This document shows, piece by piece, positions 11,094-20,453 of a DNA stretch of 37,117 nucleotides (the first letter of the stretch is position 1; each line of letters opens with the position of its first letter). Origin of the DNA: Zopfochytrium polystomum (lineage: Eukaryota; Chytridiomycota; Chytridiomycetes; Chytridiales; Chytridiaceae). Location: assembly GCA_025765615.1 (NCBI GenBank), contig JAIVFJ010000470.1:1-37117 (forward strand). The letters run 5' to 3'. Under the pieces are notes generated by a model, which did not search any database, was not told where the DNA came from, and saw only the letters and a list, made by a program, of their open reading frames with translations. The translations under genes were made by a program, and so were the position numbers.

Positions 11094-12600
11094 ATGGAGG
11101 AAACGCTTTCTGCTATTTCCTTGCAGGAGCAAATCTTGCTCTATTTCTTTAATTGAGCAAATTCGTTTGTGACGGAATATGGACAGACAGCAGATTACAG
11201 TGGTTGTTTCCACATCCTTGGCTGTTGCAGTTGCAGCATTCTCGGCAGCAGCTGCTGCAGTCTCTGATGGACGATCCCACAGAACTCGCAAGTGGTCAAG
11301 TTGCTTAGCGCAGTGGATGGGGGTGGAGAACGACCCATCCTTTGACAATGGCTGGTACTTTGATATGTTTTGATGCAACCGCACCTATTTTGATCAGATT
11401 GCCGGCACTATTGAGGACAACTGGACAAAGATCCATTAACTGCTCCACCCAAATGCAGTATTTGATATCTGATGCAGGACAGCAGTCACCATGCATTACC
11501 TCTTTCACTTTGGCACACTTGTTGAATTGGCAGCTGCCTTCAGAACGAGCAAACCTTCGTTATCACGATATGTTTGGGAGGTCATTGAGGTCAGCAAAGC
11601 TTCATTTGCACAGATTGCTCTCCCCACGACAGCTGAAGACTGGTGAACAGCGAGGGTGGGCTTCAAAGCAATCTGCAGCTTCCCCAACACCTATCTTGCA
11701 ATTGACAGGTCTTTGTTTGAGATTGAACGTCCCCACATTGAGTACTAGTCTCTGTTTACTATGCCCCTGCTGAACTGAATGGATACAGGACTACGAGGGG
11801 TGGTACTGCTGGAAAGGTTATACTGCTTTCAACATCCAGCTTGTGGTGGACCATTGCAAGCGCATTTGGGACTTCAACATCAGGGCAGGGTCATCAAACG
11901 ATAAGTAGATCTTCAACAACTCAAAATTTGGTAAAACTGTGAGGCGGAACTGACTGGTTAGCAGCAAGAGGCAAGACAGACCCAAACCTATTGTGACTGT
12001 CAGTTATTGTTCTCATGATGCCCATGGGAGAGTGAGCCACTGCCAATGCAGACCAAGGTGCTGGCTTGCGCTGATAACAAATACTCCGAGTATTATGTGG
12101 AACGGAAACCCAGTGTCAACAGTTTTCCTCCTCCTCTCCTCAAGCAGATAATATAGGAGATGTTTTTATCCTGTGCCAGTCATGCTTGCCTGGCAACTAT
12201 TACAGCGTGTATATCATCATCATGTGTCAATAATTCATAATAGAGGTTTTTTTTCTTTCTCTCCAAGTTGGGAGAAGGACCACCCACAATTTCACACATC
12301 CCCACTTCATTCACTCCTTCCACTCACTCAGAGTAGACTGTTTACAAAAACTATGCACACTCTCCTTCCTCGAAACAGTCACATTGTAGCTGATGCTGGG
12401 TAAGCGCTGATGCATCATGTTATGATTCCATACCCAATCAAAACCCATGGCACGAGACAGAAGTTGCTACAACTATTTGCACTTGCGAACAAGAATCACC
12501 GTTGAAAGGGCAATCGGGATCCTTAAGGGCCGTTTCCGTATCTTTCAAAGGCCTTTGAATCAGCATAGCCGTTTCAATCGGAACAAAAAGAAGATTTCTG
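11094..12600 (+). pseudogene. Harbinger-type DDE transposase remnant
   Basis: Seen in changing frames: a start-like MEETLSAISLQEQILL; then WYFDMFxCNRTYFDQIAGTI and AAAFRTSKPSLSRYVWEVIE (the helix-turn-helix-like part). The DDE core has LAID (Asp codon at 11704-11706), WKGYTAFNIQLVVDH (Asp at 11849-11851) and RITVERAIGILKGRFRIF (Glu at 12504-12506). The spacing and motif text match the DDE_Tnp_4 family, which cuts and pastes PIF/Harbinger elements. At least four stops or frame changes, near 11373, 11440, 11735 and 11908, inactivate it. Confidence 0.82.
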
Positions 12601-12699
12601 CTGTTGAGTTGATGCCCAGAGTGTTGAGGGTGCGCTTCCGGTTGCTCAATGTCCTCTTTCCGCCCACCCTAATAGTTAACCATCAAGGGCCAGCAGGTC

Positions 12700-13133
12700 G
12701 GCGTACGGCGCTTCTTCTTGTTCCCTGTTTCAGTGAAAGAAGCACTCAAGGTTTGATATTGCTTCTTCAGAGCACCAAACTTTGTCTTAATCAATAAAAT
12801 CTGACTGAGTTCACAATTCACAGATTGAGATCAATTGGCATTCTCTGAAAAGGTAACACTGTTCTCTGCGTTGAATTCTATCACCACCTTATTCCACGCA
12901 GCAATGATTCCATTCCTGTCAGTTGAGTCAAGAAAGCCGGCGCGATGCGTTTCAAGCCGATTGTTGAGGAGTGACTCCACCATATCATCATCCCAGACAG
13001 CATCATCAAAGACTCCCTCAGCCTCCCCAGCAGCTTTCTTGGTTGTCCTCTCTTTTCCTTTGGTGGATTTACTGTTGGAACAGCAGGTGGGATGACAGCT
13101 GTAACTTTGGTCGTTGGTTGACTGACATGGCAT
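12700..13133 (-). pseudogene. Myb/SANT-like accessory protein of the Harbinger element
   Basis: The minus-strand frame from ATG at 13131-13133 (MPCQSTNDQ...) carries WDDDMVESLLNNR, then TDRNGIIAAWNKVVIEFNAE, the trihelix/Myb-like fold used by PIF/Harbinger partner proteins for DNA binding and nuclear import. The frame stops at 12831, but the family-typical continuation KFGALKKQYQTLSASFTETG is found in another frame at about 12790-12720, so the gene is broken or has an unplaced intron. It lies convergent with the transposase and within the same TIRs. Confidence 0.65.
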
Positions 13134-13245
13134 TTCCTCCAAAAAAAAGGTGAAAGTGAAAAAAGACAGGAAAATCCACTTGGAACAGCTGATAAGTATA
13201 TAGCTCAAAATCATTTTCCGCCATTTCCACTTGAAACCGCCTCTT

Positions 13246-13647
13246 GAAATAATTTATTCCTCATCCCTCTTTTTTCCTACATGGCGCCAACTCTGCATCG
13301 CATAATACTCCAGCCCTTCTCACTCTTTCACTCCCCATCAGGATTCTCCCAAAGGACTGATTGTGGATTTTTGGACACTTCGGTGTGGCAGTCTGGCAAT
13401 GAGAATGTGCCCGCGGGTTATGGCTGAACCAACGCACAACCGTCGCTCTCTTCGACTCTCTCCCTATCCCGACACCCTGGCGGACAGTGTGAACACTGGC
13501 CAATGGAATATAGCTGTATGCGCGACCAAACGACAAACCAATAAGCCCCTTCACAAGACACACACATGCACACCCAATCGACGAAACTATAATGCCCCCT
13601 TTTTGCTCCCTTATGCACAGAGGACAGAGGACACGACCACCACCGCA
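13246..13647. other. Spacer between Harbinger element and SKP1, no gene seen
   Basis: Open frames here have no recognisable motifs. The segment includes the 3' flank of SKP1, which is transcribed leftward. No RNA gene or repeat family is evident. Confidence 0.4.
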
Positions 13648-14406
13648 TCAAGCGTCGTCCGCCCACGCAAGCTCCTTCTTGATCTGCGCCTCCTCCTCCT
13701 CAGAGTAGACGCCCTCGAGGTTGAAAATCTTCCGCATCTCGTCCACGCTCTTCCCCTTGATTCTCTGCGCGACGGCCATGCAGCCAAGCTCCAGCAGCGC
13801 CTTAATGTCGAGGTAGTTTGCCGCAAGAATGACTTCAAAGAGGTCGTCGTTCTCGAGGTCGATAAACTTTGCGTCCCAGTCCGACATTTCGATCGGCTTG
13901 GTGCGCGCAGGGTCATACGGCTCCTTCTCCACCGCCGCCGGAGGGTCGTCCTTGTGGTGCGTGCAGTACTCGACGACCTGTCATGGAGGTTATTTTTTAA
14001 GACAGAGATATTGAGTGTGCATGCGTGTGGGAGGGTGTGTGTGTAAAGTATGCAGATGTGTGCATGCATGGTGGAAGGGTGGAGAAGCAGGGAAGGCTGG
14101 CACGCGGCGCAGTTTCCGCCAACTTCACCACTGATGGGGTCCATCCCAGCAGACGCCCAAGAAAACGTCATCTTTGCCATCCATGGCGTCTAGGGATGGG
14201 GCTCATTCATTTAACTCTCTCTCTCTCTCTCTCACCTTTGTCAGGGTCTTTGCGTTCACGTTGGGGAGGGGGATGGCTGTGCTGTCCGTGTCGGTTTCGC
14301 CAACGTCCTCGAGCATGTTCTTGAGGAGAATGGACCGCTCAGCGATCTGTCGCTCGACCACAAACTCTTCTCCGTCGGAGCTAGCGAGCTTGACCGATCC
14401 AGTCAT
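13648..14406 (-). CDS. SKP1: SKP1, SCF ubiquitin ligase adaptor
   Basis: Role: bridges cullin-1 and F-box proteins in SCF E3 ligases, in nucleus and cytoplasm. Seen: exon 1 14236-14406 (57 codons, starts MTGSVKLASSDGEEF, with the BTB/POZ-like fold) and exon 2 13648-13977 (VVEYCTHHK ... NYLDIKALLELGC ... KSVDEMRKIFNLEGVYSEEEE, the C-terminal F-box-binding helices). Total 166 aa, the usual family length. The intron 13978-14235 has GTGAG/CAG ends and a CT dinucleotide run near its donor. The acidic linker between helices is retained, and the C-terminus ends in DDA rather than the more usual WCxxK, a modest variation. Intact frame. A GT/GA microsatellite lies directly upstream of the start. Very confident. 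Confidence 0.96.
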
Positions 14407-14437
14407 TGTGCGTGAGTGAGTGAGTGAGTGAGTGAGT

Positions 14438-14468
<31 letters not shown>

Positions 14469-14469
14469 A
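14407..14469. repeat. GTGA/GT microsatellite in the SKP1 5' flank
   Basis: GTGA repeats pass into (GT)n immediately upstream of the SKP1 start codon, so they probably lie in the 5' UTR or core promoter. Length is likely polymorphic. Confidence 0.85.
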
Positions 14470-15106
14470 CTTCGAGGTCGCCGCTGGTGATGATGCTGCT
14501 GCTGGCCAGAACCCGAGCGCGAGTGATTTGTGGAGTGATTTGTGGAGTGGAGGTTTTGTTGTTCTCTTGTGGCTCGACCCATCATCAATGAGGTTGTAAA
14601 TGTATAAATACGGTAGAAGACAAACAACAAAAACAAACAAAAGTCGGAAAAAAATGGGATTGAAAGGAAAAAAGGCAAAAGAGAAAAAGAGAAGTCACTC
14701 GTTGCCCAGCGACTTTGCCCTTCCCATCCATCCATCCGTGGACCCCCCCAACTCATCCTTTCACCTTCGTCGCTCTTCACGTCGAGTTTACATTGTTTCC
14801 TTTTTTTATTCCCTCTTTTTCTTTTCGCATCGTCCAGTTTCTCTGTCAGGAAGGAAGCTGACCTGGTTGGTACCCGAGGTGGACGAGGGGCGATTGAATG
14901 GCCGGAAGCAGTCCGACCCAGTGCATACACGCGGAAGGCAGGCGGGCAGGCAGGAAGCAGGGAGGGGGGTGTTGGCTTTAAGAAAATAACGGACAGAGCG
15001 AATAAGGGAGAAGCAAGTTCCAAACAAGAAGGGGGGATAAAAAAAAAACTGAAAAAAGTACAAACACACTCTCCCACCCCCCTGGAAATTACCACCCTGA
15101 TTTCAA
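14470..15106. other. Intergenic, SKP1 upstream / sterol desaturase downstream
   Basis: No gene recognised. It contains a TTTATAC-like sequence on the minus strand near 14600 (possible SKP1 TATA element), A-rich and T-rich runs, and the 3' flank of the desaturase gene. Confidence 0.4.
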
Positions 15107-16395
15107 TCAAGTGCTGCTGGCCTCCACCTTGGCAGTCTCCTTCTTCTGGTCGGTCAGCCAGAACGACGGCTGCAGCAGGACCGAGTAGTCTGGCTTTTCC
15201 AGGGCCTTGAAGGCCGCCATCGACCGCTCGCCGCGCTCCTGGCAGCACTTGACGCAAAGGCAGGTTCCCGTGTACATGGATCCAAACATCTGGTCCCAGA
15301 TCTTGAAGAAGAAGCCGGTGTGGTATGGCTTGAAGACGATGGACTTTGCGTGGTGGATACTGATATGGGGAGGAACAGGCGGTCGGGGATTTTATTTATT
15401 TTTTCGTATGGACATCAGTTGTCGAATCCAACCAAAAAAAAAAAAGAAAAAAAAAAAAAAAACAACCAGAGAGACACTCACTAGTGCTGGAAAGCCGTGT
15501 TCAGGTACGGGTTGTGGGCGTCGACAAAGGCGAACTCGTAGCCCCAGTGCAAGTAAAGCCCGTAGCCATAGAAGAAGAGGGCGTACGTAAAGAACACCAT
15601 GTCAATGTTGACGGGAATCAGCAGCGGGAAGAGCAGGAGGGGCATCGAGCGGGCGAACTGGTCGAGGTAGTCGTCCGCGATGACTGCGAAGGGGGTAGGG
15701 TTGTAGAATTTGTGGTGGGTCTTTTATATATTTTTGGGGTTGGGGGAGACGAACGGTAAGGTGTTATACCAACGGAGTTTCTTCCATGCTCGCTGGTGCG
15801 TGTTAAAACCCTCAACGCGGGAAATCAATCGACACAGACCAAAAAAAAAAAAAAAAAACCAAACAAAACGGACACAAAACAAAACAACCACAAACGCCCT
15901 CTTGACCCCGATCCTTCGCTCCCCACCCCCCCTCCCCGCCTAACTGGTGCAAAAAAGGTACTCTCTCTCTCTCTCTCTCACCTTGTGCTGCGCCCAAAAG
16001 AACTTTGTCGAGTGTCCCAGACGATGGTAGTAAAACTCGTAAAAGTCGGACCCGATCCACACGAGGAAAAAAGTAAAGAGGTTGTAGGCGAAGCTGTATC
16101 CGCCCGATCCGCAGTACGACTGGGTGTAACCGTGGTTTGCGAGGTACAGCGACAGGGCGGGGCAGATTGTCGAAAAGATGAGGCCCTTTATCATGAAAGT
16201 GATTTCCTGCTTGACGACGGCCGGAGGCGGGAAGACCGGGTTCGTCTTGTATCGCCACTGCTCGTAGGTCGGGTTGACGTAGAAGGTGGCGAACAGGAAC
16301 GACGAGCCGGCCATGATGACCACGAGCCCGATGAGACTGAGGATGAACCAGGTCACGGGCAGCGAGTTGAAGACGGAGTCGATCTCGCAGAGCAT
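15107..16395 (-). CDS. Sterol desaturase / fatty acid hydroxylase family protein
   Basis: Role (family): ER membrane di-iron enzyme acting on sterols; likely an ERG3-like C-5 desaturase or related sterol oxidase. Seen: exons 15982-16395, 15482-15720 and 15107-15359 give 301 aa with introns 15721-15981 and 15360-15481. Three histidine boxes are complete: HRLGH (124-128), HKTHH (137-141, across the first junction) and HYIHH (217-221, across the second). Membrane segments lie at about 12-40, 64-86, 100-118 and 165-195. The PTPF after box 2 is ERG3-like, but box 1 also resembles ERG25, so the substrate is unresolved. Start: ATG at 16395. A pyrimidine tract ending CCGCAG lies 18 nt upstream and suggests a 5' UTR intron. 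No heme-binding cytochrome b5 domain is present, so electrons must come from a separate donor. Confidence 0.9.
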
Positions 16396-17427
16396 GGCTG
16401 GCTGGGCTGCGTGAGGCTGCGGGAGAAGGGACAAAAGGCTTTGGTTTTTTTTTCCTTTTTTTTTTTTTTTTTTTTTGTTTTTTGTGCAATTGGGTCAGGC
16501 GGTTGGATGTCGGGGGTGGTGGTCGCTTTAGCGTGGTTGTGTGTGAGCCACTCGGCCGATGACGACGGAGGGCAGACAAACCAGAAGAAGCGACATTTGA
16601 CCAAAAGTGGAGGGCTCTTGTCTCTCCCTCCGCAACGGACACGGACGCGTTTGATATGGAAACCAAACTTTTTTTTTTTTTTTTTTTCTTCCTGCGCTTG
16701 CCTTTTCTGGCACAGCTTCGCTTTTGCTCTTTTCTCTTTTTCCCATCACTACTACGTCATTGCCCAAATCCCATTTTTGCGAGAGGTATTCCTTCAGTCG
16801 GGCTTACCGCCATGCTACGTGGGACGGAAGGGAACGGACACTGAAACAAACGGCATGAATAATAACACTAATGATACACACAACACCACGCTTCATCGCG
16901 GTCCCTTTCCATCCTTCCTGTGCCAGTCATTCATTCCCCTCGCCAACATCAATCCGCTTTGATGAGCCCCTGTCGTGTATTTTGACGCCGGGGTGTTTTT
17001 AAGCGGGAGAGGCTGTCGCCAAGGATTGACCGTTGACGCGTTTTGCTTCAGGGAAGAAGTAATAGGAAAGTCAGTCACTGTGTGGGGGCTGTTTGGGGGG
17101 TCTCTCTCCATTCATTACTTTGATTCGCAGCCGATGACACCAAAAAGGTGTCCCCCTCTCTCCACCTCAACCCCCTTGCCTTTCACTTTCCTGTGGAGGA
17201 TCACCGACGCAGCCAAGAAGTGGTATTGGAGTGGGGCGGAGACAGGGGGGCTGGCTGGACAGGGCTGAACAGGGCTTGGCGCTTGCAGAGGAAATTTTGA
17301 GGGGCGCTTGTTGTGATATGCTCTGTTTCTGTCTCTCTTCTCTCTTCGTTGGGGCTTTTGTTTATGTTTTCTTCTTGACGCGCAATCACCAGCAATCGCT
17401 ATCGTGAATCATAGTGAAGCTGGAAGA

Positions 17428-17465
<38 letters not shown>

Positions 17466-17763
17466 GGATCAACCGGTCTGATAAACATCCCTGCCTTCCG
17501 AGGTTTGGGGAAAAGAAAAGAAAAAAGCAGAAAAAAGAGTGGGCGAGAAAAAGCTGGGCGGTGGACCTTGGTGGAGGTCCAGAAGCAAGACTGGCGGACA
17601 GACTGTGGAGAATTTCGGGGAATGGGGAGGCGGGCGGGCGAGAGACAGAGAGCGAGACAGAGAGAGAAATAGATTGATGATGAGACGGGGGGGACAAAGG
17701 GATACAGACAGAAAGATAGAGAAGCAGCCGCCACCGGTTTCCCTCCCTCCCCTTTCCCCTCGA
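16396..17763. other. Divergent promoter region with long A/T homopolymers
   Basis: Lies between the leftward desaturase gene and the rightward 61-aa peptide gene. No coding sequence recognised. It holds T-runs at about 16446-16476 and 16668-16687 and an uninterrupted A34 tract at 17429-17462, plus a purine-rich stretch at 17640-17720. Nucleosome-excluding A/T tracts of this kind are common in fungal promoters; that function is inferred. Confidence 0.5.
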
Positions 17764-17769
17764 TATAAA
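17764..17769 (+). promoter_or_regulatory. TATA box of the 61-aa peptide gene
   Basis: TATAAA located 117 nt upstream of the start codon, followed by a pyrimidine/CA-rich leader and the A-rich start context AATAAAA before ATG. This pattern fits a strong regulated fungal promoter. Confidence 0.6.
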
Positions 17770-17880
17770 TACATCAACGCGCCCAAACAGCAGTTATCTC
17801 TCACAAACCATCCAGTAGACTCACAAAAGACCAGCCCCCCACCCTCTCTACACACACTACAAGCACCCCCTACAATAAAA

Positions 17881-18066
17881 ATGTTCAAGGCCACCGTCCT
17901 CGCCGCCTTCGCCGCGCTCGCCGCCGCCACTGCCGTCGCCGCTGACGCCAGCAGCTCCGCCTCCAACGGCTCCATCTACTACTCTGGTGCCGAGGGCTCC
18001 TCCTCCAACGTCGCCGCCATCGCCGCCGCCGCCGTCGCTGCCGGTGTCGCCGCCCTCTTCGCTTAA
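17881..18066 (+). CDS. Small secreted, probably GPI-anchored Ser/Ala-rich peptide
   Basis: Seen: 61 aa, single exon. Residues 1-21 form an Ala-rich signal peptide (MFKATVLAAFAALAAATAVA). The middle is short and rich in Ser and Gly with two Tyr (ASNGSIYYSGAEG). Residues 43-61 are a hydrophobic Ala/Val tail with no charged end, preceded by small residues (EGSSSN) that could be a GPI attachment site. If both ends are removed, the mature peptide is only about 20 residues. Nearly all codons end in C, unlike the TE-rich flanks, which suggests high expression. A TATA box lies upstream. A cell-wall or surface role is inferred from layout only; I know no named homologue. Confidence 0.75.
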   Translation: MFKATVLAAFAALAAATAVAADASSSASNGSIYYSGAEGSSSNVAAIAAAAVAAGVAALFA

Positions 18067-19157
18067 ATAGCCAACGGGGGGATGGGTTGACTCTTCACCC
18101 TCGTCCCCGGCGCTGTTTCCCTTTAACCACAAGGCTGAGGGGGATGGAAGTGGGGATGGATAAGGGGGTCGCCCGGAATGGATGCTGCTGATGGTGGGTG
18201 GAACGGACGCATGGGATGCTAGAAAGGTTGTGGGTTGGGAGTTTTGGTTTGCGGTGCCTGGGTTGGAGAATGCTTTCGCGTCGTTTTTGTTTGTCTCCTT
18301 TTCGGTTTGGTTGCATCGGGGTGTGGGGGTAAAGCCTTTCCGGCCCTTCGCCCACCGTTTGTTTCGGTTCCTTGCACCGGTTGAGAAGCCTTCCCTATTA
18401 CGCGCGACTGCTTTTGTTCTTCTCTTCTTCGATCCCCCCTGTCCCTTTTGACTTTTCGATTTCCCGCTTCTTTTTTGTGTATTTTGTGTGTCCGTGTCCG
18501 CTCGCCGTTTGGTACTTCCCTTCCTTTTGTTCCTTTTTTTTGGCTTGGAATAGACGGCGTTAGAATTAACAACATCTTGATGATTTGTTATCGGCTGTCG
18601 CCAATCGGGTGACATGGCAGCCAGTGTTTCCGACTAATTGTCGATGGAGGGTTCCCTGTTTCCATCCAATTTTCTACTTTTTTTCGTTGCTTTATGCTTT
18701 TTTCTTTTTTCCATGGTTGTTCCCCTTCCTTTTCAACGGCGTCGAGGAGGAAATTAATACAGACGGCCAAGAGGAAGAGAGAAGGGATGATGAGCGAAAG
18801 GGAGGCAGTAGGCGCCCTCAAAAGGGAGAGCGTGTTGCCTGCATGCGTTGGCAAAAGGCCAGCTCCCAAAAAGTCGATTAGCCCGTAACGGTATGGCCCA
18901 GCCTTCTTCGTGTTGGGTGGCGCGGGAAGGGGATCAGTGATTGGGCAACGGGAGACAAGGGGTAAGTGGGAGGGGCACAATCCTCAATAAAAAAGAAGAA
19001 ACAAAAAAAAAGAAAGAGGGAAGCAGTGAAACAAAGCAAAAAAAAAAAAAAAAAAGGAAGAAAAATTAACGAGGCAGGGAGTGAATCAGCTCGAAATAAA
19101 GAAAAAAAGGAAAAAACACCTAAAACAAGACCCAACAAACAAAAAAAAGGAAGCTGA
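18067..19157. other. Intergenic between the peptide gene and the 178-aa gene
   Basis: Holds the 3' flank of the + strand peptide gene and of the leftward 178-aa gene. T-rich to about 18720, then A-rich to 19150 with an A17 run near 19039. No family-like open frame and no RNA gene recognised. Confidence 0.45.
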
Positions 19158-19694
19158 TCACAGCTTGGACAGAGTCGGGGCGGTGGCAAGGGCGGGGGTC
19201 TCGAGCATCACGAGCTGGTTGAACATGTCCTTCTCGTCCAGCCCGTAAGTGCCTTCCGTCGACGGCGTTGCCGTCGTTGTCGCCGCACTGCTCTCGGCGG
19301 CGGTAGACGTGGGCGGCGCGTGGATGAATTCGCCCGCGGCGGCCGCACGGCGGAGCACGTTCACGAGCTCCTCGCGGTCCGTGTCGTTGCGCAGCAGGAA
19401 CGTGGCCACGTCGCGGATTGTTGCCGCCGCTGCCGCGTCCCCCAGCGAGTGCGACGAAGCCGACGGCGCTGGAATCGGGTGCAGCGGGTGGTCGGCGAGG
19501 TCGATCGGCGCTTGCAGCATGGCGGCGTGCGTGGCGCTGCTGCTACTGCCCGTACTGCTCGTGCTCGATACCGAGACTTCGGCGTTGGGGACGGGCAGCG
19601 TGGCGCGGCCGGCCAGCCGGGCGGCGAGCTCTTCCCGGTCGGCTTCGTTGGACAGGAGGAAGTTGACGGCGGTGATGATGTTGCGGGTGTCCAT
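19158..19694 (-). CDS. Unrecognised 178-aa protein with a duplicated FLLxN-DREEL motif
   Basis: Seen: single-exon frame from ATG at 19694 to TGA at 19158. Two copies of one motif: residues ~6-29 (AVNFLLSNEADREELAARL) and ~92-117 (VATFLLRNDTDREELVNVL). They are separated and followed by Ser/Thr/Ala-rich linkers, with a last hydrophobic-acidic segment (EKDMFNQLVMLET). No signal peptide or membrane span. The repeated unit looks like an amphipathic helix with a conserved acidic DREEL turn. GC-rich third positions and the motif conservation argue for a real gene. Function unknown; a protein-interaction repeat is a guess. An ATAATAAATA sequence (19812-19823, minus) about 120 nt upstream could be its TATA element. 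Confidence 0.7.
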   Translation of the reverse strand: MDTRNIITAVNFLLSNEADREELAARLAGRATLPVPNAEVSVSSTSSTGSSSSATHAAMLQAPIDLADHPLHPIPAPSASSHSLGDAAAAATIRDVATFLLRNDTDREELVNVLRRAAAAGEFIHAPPTSTAAESSAATTTATPSTEGTYGLDEKDMFNQLVMLETPALATAPTLSKL

Positions 19695-20453
19695 GGTTCG
19701 GTTGAGGAAGTGTGTGTGTGGGTGTGTGTGTGCTTTTTGGGAGCGGTTTTCCGAAGTGGAAAAGGATGGGATTGTATTGGTTGCCTGTTGCTTGTCGAGG
19801 GGAACGGGCGCTGTATTTATTATCCTGACAAGGCCGAAGCCTCAAAATCTCCCGCCACGCGCCGCCACCGACCGCGTGGTGTGTTCGTTTTTCGGTTTTT
19901 GCATTTTTATCACACGCTTCTTAACCGAAGTCTCTGTCTGTCTGCCGACCTGTCTGTCTGCCTGTCTGCGTGGATGGGTGGGTGAACCCCGCTTTTTTTT
20001 TTGCCTCATCTCCTCGCCACACGACGCGCGCAAAAATGCACGAGAAGGTGGAGAATTTTTTTCTCTTTTTTGGCTATTTTTTTTCGCTCTCTGTCGCTTT
20101 CCCGCCCTCCCAGTGCAGTCACAGCCTCTCCGCACCTCCATCGGGATGGGAGTTTTTTTTGTTTTTTTTTTTTTTTTTTTGTAAAGTGGTCTGCGATAGC
20201 CAATCGTGACCTCTCTCGTCATGTGGGAAGGAAAAATGGGATAAACTGGAGGACGCAGAGGCTAGGCGGTAGTAGACAGACAGACAGACAGATCGTCAAA
20301 GCCCAATTTAATTGCTTCTTCAATGCTTCCAATCAATTTATCGAAGCACAATACAAAAGTGCAAAAACCCCTAAAAGAGTTCGTTGGAAGTGAAAAAAAC
20401 CCTCTTCACCGAATGTTTGTCTCCCTCGTCACGAAGAGGTAGGTGTATTTGGA
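19695..20453. other. Promoter of the 178-aa gene and 3' flank of mL38
   Basis: No gene recognised. It contains GT-rich leader sequence just upstream of the 178-aa start, CTGT/CTGC repeats near 19930-19975, T-runs at 20155-20180, and (AGAC)n near 20275-20290. Confidence 0.45.

Larger units (their letters stand above)
11023..13244 (+). mobile_element. PIF/Harbinger DNA transposon, decayed, with TIRs
   Basis: Ends: a left inverted repeat from about 11022-11057 and its right counterpart at about 13211-13245 share AAGAGGCxGTTTCAAG and a downstream GCGGAAAAT block, roughly 36 bp with few mismatches. The outer three bases are TTA on the left and TGA on the right, close to the TWA target expected for the family. 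Inside are two convergent gene remnants typical of PIF/Harbinger: a DDE transposase on + and a Myb/SANT-like protein on -. Stops and shifts show that the copy is inactive. Confidence 0.85.

Noticed and set aside
16396..16434. Upstream extension of the desaturase by 13 residues
   Set aside because: The extended frame begins with a TTG, not ATG, and passes through a pyrimidine tract ending CCGCAG that looks like a 5' UTR splice acceptor.
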